Assembly (NCBI GenBank): GCA_002688925.1
Contig: NZEC01000011.1
Location: 1 to 32,815, forward strand
Reading direction: 5' to 3'
Length of the DNA stretch: 32,815 nt
DNA from: an archaeon
GTDB taxonomy: Archaea; Nanobdellota; Nanobdellia; Woesearchaeales; GW2011-AR4
Of this stretch, positions 22,667 through 29,576 are shown piece after piece. Each line of letters starts with the position of its first letter. Positions within the stretch are counted from its first letter, which is position 1. Made by a program: the position numbers and the translations under genes. The notes under the pieces were generated by a model. It searched no databases. It saw only the letters and a list, made by a program, of their open reading frames with translations, and was not told the origin of the DNA.

Positions 22667-23809
22667 ATGGGATTAAAGAACTCCGTTATAGAAACTGGTG
22701 TTGATAAGCTGGTTAGTTTAATCAACGCAAAAGGAAAAATTGCTTCTTACGATGCTGCGAAGGAGCTTGGTGTAAGCTCGACAGTCGTCATGGAATGGGC
22801 GGATTTTCTTGAAGAAGAGGGCATCATAAATATTGAATACAAGTTTACAAAGCCGTTTTTAATCGCAAGAAAGCTCGCAAAAAAAGATGTGCAGGAAAAG
22901 GCAAAGGAATTTTCCGGCAAAAAAGACATTTTTGTAAGAAAAGCAGAGATTTCACTAATCTTTCTTGATAAGGAAGCTGAAAAGCTGAAAAAAATAAAGG
23001 ATGAGTTTGACAAAATCAAAAAAGAGCTTGGATTTGATATGGGAAGCGTTAAGAATGAACTTGAAGAGCTCGATAAGTATGAGCAATTGAAAATAGGCAT
23101 GGATAAGCAGATTGAGAATCAAAGAACCAGTGCAATGTATAAAATTGAAGAGATGACAAGACGGGTTTTAAGGGAGAGAAAAAAATACCAGTATATACTG
23201 TCAGAAATCAAAAAAGAAGAGCATGATTTGAATAGCGAAAAGAATGAAGTGCATTCACTTGAAGAAAGCGAGAAAATTATCAAAAGCAGGATTAATAAGC
23301 TTAAGGCCATTATAGAGCAAGTGGAATCCAGAGTCAAGCAAGAAGAGGAAAATGTCCAAATCTCTGAAAGCCATATCCAAAAGCTCGATATTATGGCAAA
23401 AACCATGAAAATAAGGGTTGAGAGTGAAAAAGGAGTAATAGAGCATTTGATAGCAGAGAGCAAAGAGCAGACAAAAAAGATAAAGGAATTGCAGAATAGA
23501 GTGATAGAGAAGATAGCAGAGAAAGAAAAAAAGCTGAAAGGCGTAAAAAAAGCATCTAAGAAAATAAAGGAGCTTTTCAAAAAAAGGATGGGTATCATGA
23601 ACCTTATTGAAAGGATGAACAAGGACAGGAATGTGCTGCAAAAGGAATTAATCGCTTTGATAAGAAAAGCAAAATCATTTGAGCTAAGCTCAAAAAACGC
23701 AAACATAGGGGACCAGATAGTCAATATAGAAAAAAAATTCAAGGAAGTTGACACCAAAAAGAAATTTTTTGAAAAAGAAGTAAAGAAATTAAATACATTT
23801 TTTAAATAA
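22667..23809 (+). CDS. winged-helix plus long coiled-coil protein
   Basis: A 380-residue protein without signal peptide or membrane helix. Residues about 1-70 resemble a winged helix (IASYDAAKELGVSSTVVMEWADFLEEEGIIN). Residues about 95-380 are almost entirely charged heptad-like coiled coil, rich in Lys and Glu. The N-terminal domain could bind DNA or protein. Its place immediately before the pilus ATPase and membrane platform genes suggests a cytoplasmic regulator, or an assembly or motility-coupling factor for the pilus, but nothing in the sequence proves it. The start is supported by a TATA box at leaderless spacing. Confidence 0.7.
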   Translation: MGLKNSVIETGVDKLVSLINAKGKIASYDAAKELGVSSTVVMEWADFLEEEGIINIEYKFTKPFLIARKLAKKDVQEKAKEFSGKKDIFVRKAEISLIFLDKEAEKLKKIKDEFDKIKKELGFDMGSVKNELEELDKYEQLKIGMDKQIENQRTSAMYKIEEMTRRVLRERKKYQYILSEIKKEEHDLNSEKNEVHSLEESEKIIKSRINKLKAIIEQVESRVKQEEENVQISESHIQKLDIMAKTMKIRVESEKGVIEHLIAESKEQTKKIKELQNRVIEKIAEKEKKLKGVKKASKKIKELFKKRMGIMNLIERMNKDRNVLQKELIALIRKAKSFELSSKNANIGDQIVNIEKKFKEVDTKKKFFEKEVKKLNTFFK

Positions 23810-23991
23810 AAATAAAATAATATTAAGCAACTACAGCGAAATAGATAGCCGCTGATGTGGGCGGGTAAAATTGTTGCTAACAAGGAAAATAAAAAATAAC
23901 AATAAAAAATAACAATAAAAAATATTAATTTCAAAATCAAACCAATTATATTTAAATTATTGTCACATAAATCAAAAAAAGAGGTGGTATC
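23810..23991. other. gap before the ATPase gene: hairpin and 13-bp tandem repeats
   Basis: The 182-nt gap contains AGCAAC (23826-23831) pairing with GTTGCT (23873-23878) around an inner CAGCG/CGCTG stem (23834-23838 with 23850-23854). This segment is GC-richer than the flanks. It is followed by 2.8 copies of a 13-bp unit, AATAAAAAATAAC (23888-23923). A TATA-like box near 23948-23957 and a strong Shine-Dalgarno site (GAGGTG at 23981-23986) then serve the next gene. No ORF or tRNA is seen. Confidence 0.5.
23981..23986 (+). promoter_or_regulatory. Shine-Dalgarno site fixing a TTG start
   Basis: GAGGTG lies 5 bases before the TTG at 23992, and no ATG is available nearby in frame. It therefore supports TTG initiation for the pilus ATPase. 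Confidence 0.7.
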
Positions 23992-25566
23992 TTGAAAAGA
24001 AAATCAAGGCATAAAATAAGTAGTAAAAAGCATCATACTTCGCATTCACATAAATCCAAATCAACTAATAAGAAAACTCCTCATGGCATCAAAATCATTT
24101 CTACTTATAATTTCGATTCCGGAAATATACCAATAACAATAAAGATATACGTAAAAAAAGGGGAATTTGTCCCGATATATGATGTTTCTATAGCAGGCAT
24201 AAGCAAAAACACAGAGATTGTTCTGGAGAAAATAAGGGAAGAACTCACTGCACAGGTAAGTTTGGGAATGGTAGACATATTAAGCATGAAAGATACAGGA
24301 ATCATAGAAAAAAAATTCGGCCAGGCTATAGGGACCCTGCTCAATAAGCATTTTCCCGACGCAAATGAAAAGGTGATTAATTTCCTAAAGTCATATTTAA
24401 TACAGAAAAGCCTGGGCATGGGCTCAATTGAGATTCTTATGGATGATAATGAACTTGAGGAGATTGCAATAAACTGTGCCCAGGACCCGGTCTGGGTTTA
24501 TCATATAAAGCATGGATGGCTGAAAACATCCATAACTCTGCCCAATGAAGAGCAGATCAGGCATTACGCTGCCATGATAGGAAGAAGGGTTGGAAGGCAG
24601 ATAACAGTGCTTGAGCCTTTAATGGATGCTCACCTTGCAAGGGGAGACAGGGTGAATGCTACTTTAGAGCCGATATCTGTAAGAGGCAATACAATCACCC
24701 TAAGAAAGTTTGCCGCAAAGCCATGGACAATAACAGATTTCATAAAATCAGAGACAATATCCACAGGATCAGCAGCCTTGATATGGCTAGGCGTCCAGTA
24801 TGAATTGGCTGCATTGATAGCAGGAGGAACAGCTACCGGGAAAACCTCTATGCTGAATGTTGTCGCAAATTTCTTTCCCCCGAACCAAAGAATAATAAGC
24901 ATAGAAGATACCCGAGAGATTCAACTTCCTAAATTTCTGCACTGGATCCCTATGATAACAAGGCTTCCAAACCCCGAAGGCAAGGGAGAAATTTCAATGC
25001 TTGATTTGCTTGTAAACTCATTAAGAATGAGGCCTGACCGCATAATATTTGGTGAGATAAGAAGAAAAAGAGAGGCAGAAGTTCTTTTTGAAGCAATTCA
25101 TACAGGCCATTCCGTATATGCCACTCTGCACGCTAATGACACTAATGAAACAATAACCAGGCTTACAAACCCCCCAATCGAGATACCAAAAACAATGCTG
25201 CCAGCTATCTCTATGATCATCGTCCAGTACCGTAACAGGCGAAGTGGAATTAGAAAGACATTCCAGATATCTGAAATTTTGCCTAATTCCGAAACAAACA
25301 CTTTGATACAATTAGACATAAAGTCAGGAAAATTAAATAAGATAAACAGGTCAAAATCTTTGTTTAATACAATTGAGACCTTTACAGGATTTTCAAAAAA
25401 GGAAATGGTAAAGTCATTAAAAGAAAAAGAATCGGTTCTTAAGTGGCTGGTCAAGCAAAACATAAACACAGTGGATACTGTAGGAAAAGTAATGGCAGAA
25501 TACTACACGCAGCCCGATTACCTAATGGGTTTTGTCAAAAAAAATAAGCCTTTAATTAGAAAATGA
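23992..25566 (+). CDS. type IV pilus/archaellum-type assembly ATPase (FlaI/TadA/GspE family)
   Basis: A 524-residue secretion ATPase powering pilus assembly at the cytoplasmic side. A basic His/Lys/Ser-rich N-terminus (1-35) precedes the N-terminal domain. The RecA-like domain has Walker A GGTATGKTS near 284, the Asp box IEDTREIQL, Walker B RPDRIIFGEIRR, and the His box HTGHSVYATLHAND. Of family members it looks most like archaeal FlaI/TadA forms. The start is the TTG at 23992, supported by a strong Shine-Dalgarno site. It overlaps the next gene by 4 nt (ATGA), so ATPase and platform protein are made together. A C-terminal extension of about 100 residues follows the core. Confidence 0.93.
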   Translation: MKRKSRHKISSKKHHTSHSHKSKSTNKKTPHGIKIISTYNFDSGNIPITIKIYVKKGEFVPIYDVSIAGISKNTEIVLEKIREELTAQVSLGMVDILSMKDTGIIEKKFGQAIGTLLNKHFPDANEKVINFLKSYLIQKSLGMGSIEILMDDNELEEIAINCAQDPVWVYHIKHGWLKTSITLPNEEQIRHYAAMIGRRVGRQITVLEPLMDAHLARGDRVNATLEPISVRGNTITLRKFAAKPWTITDFIKSETISTGSAALIWLGVQYELAALIAGGTATGKTSMLNVVANFFPPNQRIISIEDTREIQLPKFLHWIPMITRLPNPEGKGEISMLDLLVNSLRMRPDRIIFGEIRRKREAEVLFEAIHTGHSVYATLHANDTNETITRLTNPPIEIPKTMLPAISMIIVQYRNRRSGIRKTFQISEILPNSETNTLIQLDIKSGKLNKINRSKSLFNTIETFTGFSKKEMVKSLKEKESVLKWLVKQNINTVDTVGKVMAEYYTQPDYLMGFVKKNKPLIRK

Positions 25567-26378
25567 CAAATATCTTATTCCAAATAATAGCAAGAAACTT
25601 TCCAAAGCTGAAGTTTAAGCTCAAGAAAGCAGGCATGAATTACAGGTCTGAAGAGTTTATCAAGAGAACTTTTTTGTCTGCTTTTTATATGACAACAGGG
25701 ATTGCATTTTTTTTTGTATTGATACTTGCAAAATTTGATGTGCTTAAGGGCATAATGGTCATATTCATTCCAATCATCTTTTTTATGCTTTTTAGCTATC
25801 TGCTGAGATTTCCCGACGTTAAAATATCAAAAAAAGAGAAAGAGATAAGCAGGGAAATTGTATTTGCAGGCAGATATCTGGTAATAGAGCTTGAATCAGG
25901 AGTCCCATTATACAATGCCTTTGCCAACATATCCAAAAATTATGAGGTCATTGGCCAGTATTTCAAGGAAATAAACAACAAAGTGGATTTAGGCACAAGC
26001 ATGCAGGATGCATTGACAGAAGCAGTAGAGTATATTCCTTCAGATAATTTCAGGAGGATATTATGGCAGATCCTTAACTCTATAAGAACAGGCTCCGATG
26101 TTGCTCAATCTCTTATATCAGTTCTTGAGCAGATTGCAAGGGAACAGACAATAGAAGTAGACAAGTACAGCAAAAAATTAAACCCATTGGCAATGTTTTA
26201 CATGATAATAGCTGTTATCCTGCCGTCTTTAGGTGTAACGATGATAGTTGTCTTCTCCTCATTTGTACAATTTGAGCTTGGCCTGACCGCACTTATATTT
26301 ATAGCATTCTTACTGGGTTTTGTTCAGTTTATGTTTCTTTCCGTAATAAAATTCTCACGACCAGCAATTGAATTTTGA
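25563..26378 (+). CDS. TadC-like type II/IV secretion platform protein
   Basis: A 271-residue integral membrane protein of the T2SF family. Two membrane segments (about 40-85) precede a cytoplasmic helical domain with ELESGVPLYNAFANISKNY and LWQILNSIRTGSDVAQSLISVLEQIAREQ, then two further membrane segments (about 215-265). T2SF proteins form the inner-membrane base that the ATPase turns or pushes to add pilins. The length corresponds to one T2SF unit, and the next gene encodes a second. It overlaps the ATPase gene by ATGA, indicating translational coupling. Confidence 0.88.
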   Translation: MTNILFQIIARNFPKLKFKLKKAGMNYRSEEFIKRTFLSAFYMTTGIAFFFVLILAKFDVLKGIMVIFIPIIFFMLFSYLLRFPDVKISKKEKEISREIVFAGRYLVIELESGVPLYNAFANISKNYEVIGQYFKEINNKVDLGTSMQDALTEAVEYIPSDNFRRILWQILNSIRTGSDVAQSLISVLEQIAREQTIEVDKYSKKLNPLAMFYMIIAVILPSLGVTMIVVFSSFVQFELGLTALIFIAFLLGFVQFMFLSVIKFSRPAIEF

Positions 26379-26380
26379 AA

Positions 26381-27568
26381 ATGCCTAAACTACATATGCC
26401 TAACCTTAAGGAATTTCTGAAGAAAAAACAGGAAGAAACTGCAAATCAGGAAGAAACTGCAAATCAGGCAGATAAACCCAAGCCTAAATTTAATATTTTT
26501 CCTTTTTTCAAAAAGAAGCATAAAAAAGAAGGAAAAATTGAGCACTTCAAGAAGGAAATAAAAAAACAGGAAAAAAAAAGAGCAAGTGTGCAGAAAAGAA
26601 GGCATAACTTAATGCTTTATGTTGAAAAGGCAGGTTTAAGCATTGCTCCGGAATTAGTGTCAAAAAAACTTTTCAACATATGTGTTTTCATAAATTTAAT
26701 TATCTCAGCTTTCCTGATATATCATTTTTCTACTACCTTTGGGATTACATGGCCGACAATATTACTATCTATAGCCACCTTATGGATTTTTGTTTTCATT
26801 ATGCTGCTTTTTGTATTATGGGTTCTGTTTTATCTTGTTATTGATTTAAAGATTTTCAAAAGAAAAATTGGCATTGAAGATGTCCTTCCAGATTTCCTGC
26901 AGTTAACAGCATCCAATATCAAGGCAGGCATGACAATAGACCGTGCATTATGGTATGCTGTTAGACCTAGATTTGGAGTTTTAGCAAAAGAAATAGAGAT
27001 AGTGGCAAAGGAAACAATGGGAGGAGAAGACTTAGAGGAGGCATTACAAAAGTTTGCTGACAAATACGGTTCTGCTTTGTTGAAAAGGTCCATTAGCTTG
27101 CTAATAGAAGGAATAGAAGCAGGAGGTGAAATTGGAGACTTGTTGAATAAAATTGCGCTAAACATACAGGAAACCAAGATAATGAAGCGCGAAATGGCAG
27201 CAAATGTAACAACTTATGTTATATTCATAACCTTTGCAGCAATACTTGCAGCCCCTGTTCTCTTTGCGCTTTCAGGCACTTTAATACAGGTTATAGGCAG
27301 TTTTGGATCAGTGTTGGATAATGGTGCTTCAGGCGCTGGATTTGGATTGTCTTTTTCAGGCAGCGGTATAGAATATAGTGATTTCAAAATATTTGCAATG
27401 GTATCTTTAATAGTTACCTCATTTTTCTCAGCAGTAATCATTGCCACAATAAAAAAAGGCAATGCAAAATCTGGATTAAAGTACATACCAATATTCATAA
27501 TAACATCAGTAACACTATTTTTGATTGCAGATGTGGTTTTGGGAAAATTATTAGGAAACTTTTTTTAA
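26381..27568 (+). CDS. second TadC-like platform protein with Lys-rich N-terminal tail
   Basis: A 395-residue T2SF-type membrane protein. The first 75 residues are a hydrophilic, Lys/Glu-rich cytoplasmic tail; they include a tandem QEETAN repeat from an 18-bp duplication (26429-26464). Membrane helices lie at about 98-160, a cytoplasmic domain with FLQLTASNIKAGMTIDRALWYAV and LIEGIEAGGEIGDLLNKIA follows, and three more helices finish the protein. Paired TadB/TadC-like platforms are usual in archaeal pilus systems. ATG 26381 follows the previous stop by 2 nt; a TTG at 26375 overlapping that stop (TTGA) is also possible and would add Met-Lys. Confidence 0.86.
   Translation: MPKLHMPNLKEFLKKKQEETANQEETANQADKPKPKFNIFPFFKKKHKKEGKIEHFKKEIKKQEKKRASVQKRRHNLMLYVEKAGLSIAPELVSKKLFNICVFINLIISAFLIYHFSTTFGITWPTILLSIATLWIFVFIMLLFVLWVLFYLVIDLKIFKRKIGIEDVLPDFLQLTASNIKAGMTIDRALWYAVRPRFGVLAKEIEIVAKETMGGEDLEEALQKFADKYGSALLKRSISLLIEGIEAGGEIGDLLNKIALNIQETKIMKREMAANVTTYVIFITFAAILAAPVLFALSGTLIQVIGSFGSVLDNGASGAGFGLSFSGSGIEYSDFKIFAMVSLIVTSFFSAVIIATIKKGNAKSGLKYIPIFIITSVTLFLIADVVLGKLLGNFF
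26429..26464 (+). repeat. 18-bp tandem duplication in coding sequence
   Basis: Two exact, adjacent 18-bp units encode Gln-Glu-Glu-Thr-Ala-Asn twice in the soluble tail of the platform protein. It is in frame and likely a slippage product. Confidence 0.9.
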
Positions 27569-27675
27569 TTATCAAGAGTTACACTATCATTTAATTGCCC
27601 AAAAATTACTACTAAGTATGGACTATAATATATATATTACACTATAACTGTATATCAGTATACAAAAACATAACA

Positions 27676-27683
27676 TTTAAATA
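27676..27683 (+). promoter_or_regulatory. promoter of the twin pilin genes
   Basis: TTTAAATA, within a stretch (acatttaaatac) matching 12 bases of the rRNA promoter, would start RNA near 27706 and give a leader of about 59 nt. A strong ribosome binding site (GAGGTG at 27753-27758) precedes ATG 27765. Both features suit a highly expressed filament protein. The 196-nt gap 27569-27764 contains no ORF. Confidence 0.6.
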
Positions 27684-27764
27684 CTAGCTATTGTATTAAT
27701 TTCCATTGATTAATAGAATCAGAACTAAAATACTAGATTATAATAAAAATAAGAGGTGTGAATA

Positions 27765-28214
27765 ATGAAACTTAACCCAATCAGGCATAAAAAATCTCAA
27801 GCAGCCATGGAATTCTTAATGACCTATGGTTGGGCTATTCTAGTCGTTCTCGCTGCAATTGCAGCATTAGCATATTTCGGTGTTTTAAGCCCTGAAAAAT
27901 TTCTGCCTGAGAAATGTCTAATTGAGACAGGCTTCACATGCATAAGCAGTAAAGTTGAATCTACTCAATCAACAATAGTATTTTCAAATGGATATGGGAA
28001 GAGTATAGTTATAGACACCATCCAGATAGGTGGCTGTCAAGCTAGTTTCAATACATCCATGACAAGTGAAGACGAAGACCTTTTTGTTATAACCGGATGC
28101 AATAATGGAGATGTAAAAGATACATTTAAGGGTGATGTTACTATAAAATACATGGAAAAGCGTACTGGTCTTAATAAAACCGCATACGGTGTAATAAATA
28201 CAAAGATAGAATAA
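27765..28214 (+). CDS. class III pilin, probable major filament subunit (twin 1)
   Basis: A 149-residue pilin. The basic leader ends HKKS, cleavage is expected before Gln in QAAMEFLMTYGWAILVV, and a long hydrophobic helix runs to about residue 42. The globular part has four cysteines (two near 51 and 59, two later) likely forming two disulfides in the mature protein. Strong promoter-like and ribosome binding sequences suggest high expression. The next gene encodes a close paralog: signal and helix are nearly the same, even at DNA level, while the exposed domains differ. This fits a type IV-like pilus with two alternative or mixed subunits. Confidence 0.9.
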   Translation: MKLNPIRHKKSQAAMEFLMTYGWAILVVLAAIAALAYFGVLSPEKFLPEKCLIETGFTCISSKVESTQSTIVFSNGYGKSIVIDTIQIGGCQASFNTSMTSEDEDLFVITGCNNGDVKDTFKGDVTIKYMEKRTGLNKTAYGVINTKIE

Positions 28215-28239
28215 AAATTAAAATTATTAAAAAAGCGAT

Positions 28240-28677
28240 ATGAGTAAAATGTTTAAAAAATCTCAAGCAGCCATGGAATTCTTAATGACCTATGGTTGGG
28301 CAATTTTAGTAGTTTTAGTTGCTATTGGCGCATTAGCATATTTCGGTGTTTTAAGCCCGGATAAGTTTCTGCCAAGCAAATGTACATTACCTGCAGGAAT
28401 TGCGTGTATGGATTTTAAAGTAGGAACAGGTGCAGTAGATGTAGTGTTGAGGAATGGCCTTGGATTTGATGCAACTTCAGTTACTGTTGCAGTAACCGGT
28501 TGTGGAACATCTGCAAGCGCAGGCTTATCAAACGGCGCGCAATCAACATTCACATCTGGATCTTGCACCAATACAGCAGGCTCAAAATTCAGCGCCGACG
28601 TTAATGTATCCTACACAAATGCAGACTCAGGATTATCGCATAAAGTGCAAGGTTCAATAACAGGAAGAGTTGAATAA
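28240..28677 (+). CDS. class III pilin, probable major filament subunit (twin 2)
   Basis: A 145-residue paralog of the previous pilin with the same QAAMEFLMTYGWAILVV start and four cysteines at corresponding positions (CTLPAGIAC, then TGCGT and GSC). The exposed domain is richer in Ala, Gly, Ser and Thr than that of twin 1. A 48-bp stretch (28254-28301) is identical to 27788-27835, and 29 bp (28330-28358) to 27864-27892. The gene lies 25 nt after twin 1 and lacks its own strong ribosome binding site, so it is read from the same transcript. A T-rich terminator follows. Confidence 0.9.
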   Translation: MSKMFKKSQAAMEFLMTYGWAILVVLVAIGALAYFGVLSPDKFLPSKCTLPAGIACMDFKVGTGAVDVVLRNGLGFDATSVTVAVTGCGTSASAGLSNGAQSTFTSGSCTNTAGSKFSADVNVSYTNADSGLSHKVQGSITGRVE

Positions 28678-28679
28678 AA

Positions 28680-28697
28680 CTCTTTTATTTTTTCTAT
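28680..28697 (+). terminator. T-rich terminator after the twin pilins
   Basis: CTCTTTTATTTTTTCTAT follows the stop of the second twin pilin. Archaeal RNA polymerase commonly stops at such U-tracts. The rest of the 249-nt gap to 28926 is AT-rich with no ORF, tRNA or clear repeat. Confidence 0.5.
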
Positions 28698-28926
28698 AGT
28701 TCTTATTTTGGAAATTATCATAAACTATCAATTATATACGATAATCATGGCTTATTCGGCTTTTATTGGGCCAGAAACAGTGAATAATAAAGCAATTTAA
28801 ACATCAAGTTCCATAATTATTCTAAATTTTTATTTTACTAGTTCAGTAAGAAATTCATTTGAATCTTTAATTGTCTATATCCCTATTTAAGATAAATAAA
28901 AAAATAAACCTAAAGAAAAGAAAAAT

Positions 28927-29574
28927 TTAAACCTGCTGTTTCTTCTTCTGATACATCACTATCAGCGCAATTCCTATTATCACAACTATTGCTGCTATAA
29001 TCCATGCTGTTGGAGATTTTCCTGGCGCTTCTACTGGTTTTGGCTCTTCTACTGGTGTTGGTGCAGGAGCTTCTGCTCTTGGACAATCAGCTTCACAATT
29101 ATCGCTATTCTCATTTTCTTCACAGATGCCATCTCCGCAGGTTACTGTCCTGACATTTAAAGTTGCAGAACTTTTACTAAAGCCTTCGCTAGTAATCCAC
29201 CTTGTTTCAAATTCATGGCTTCCTTCAGCACTAGGCGCATCAATCTTATAGGTTATGCTTGGTGATCCTGAACTTGCAGTAAATGCCCAGCTATGCCTGT
29301 CAAAGCCCTCTTTTTGGCTTGCCTTAGTTGCATAGCTTACATCATCTTTTGCTTCTTCAGAGCCAGAGATTTCCCATGATTTTAGGCTGATTGTATTTGG
29401 AATGGTATCTTCAATAGCTACACCTTCTCCTGCTGGTGCGCCATTAAGGGTCAATGTTATGCTGACCTCTGCACCTGGATCAACTCTTGCAGGCATATCT
29501 CTACCAACACTTGCTGCAAAAACTGCGCTTAAAGCCAATAATGACATAACTAACAATACAATTAATTTTTTCAT
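28927..29574 (-). CDS. small membrane-anchored surface protein with CGDG cysteine motif
   Basis: A 215-residue exported protein. Residues 1-20 are a signal peptide ending VFA. A beta-sandwich-like domain (about 22-140) follows, then a Cys-rich CGDGICEENENSDNCEADC segment (about 146-165; four cysteines with Asp, Glu and Asn, reminiscent of small Ca-binding modules). A Pro/Glu/Ala linker, a membrane helix (about 190-208) and a KKKQQ tail complete it. It therefore sits on the cell surface with its C-terminus inside. Its ATG is 2 nt after the stop of the giant surface protein, so the two are co-expressed and may interact. I recognise the CGDG module as common in this archaeal group, but its ligand is unknown. 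Confidence 0.8.
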   Translation of the reverse strand: MKKLIVLLVMSLLALSAVFAASVGRDMPARVDPGAEVSITLTLNGAPAGEGVAIEDTIPNTISLKSWEISGSEEAKDDVSYATKASQKEGFDRHSWAFTASSGSPSITYKIDAPSAEGSHEFETRWITSEGFSKSSATLNVRTVTCGDGICEENENSDNCEADCPRAEAPAPTPVEEPKPVEAPGKSPTAWIIAAIVVIIGIALIVMYQKKKQQV

Positions 29575-29576
29575 TT

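Noticed and set aside
23823-23882. H/ACA guide RNA ending in ACA at 23880-23882
   Set aside because: The lower stem and ACA are suggestive, but the distance from the upper stem to ACA and the uneven pocket do not fit a standard pseudouridine guide.
23888-23923. CRISPR array
   Set aside because: The 13-bp units are directly adjacent and low in complexity, with no spacers and no cas genes in the window.
23119-23940. 273-codon minus-strand ORF rich in Phe, Ser and Leu
   Set aside because: It is the shadow of the Lys/Glu coiled-coil gene on the opposite strand; its composition is the mirror of AAA/GAA codons.
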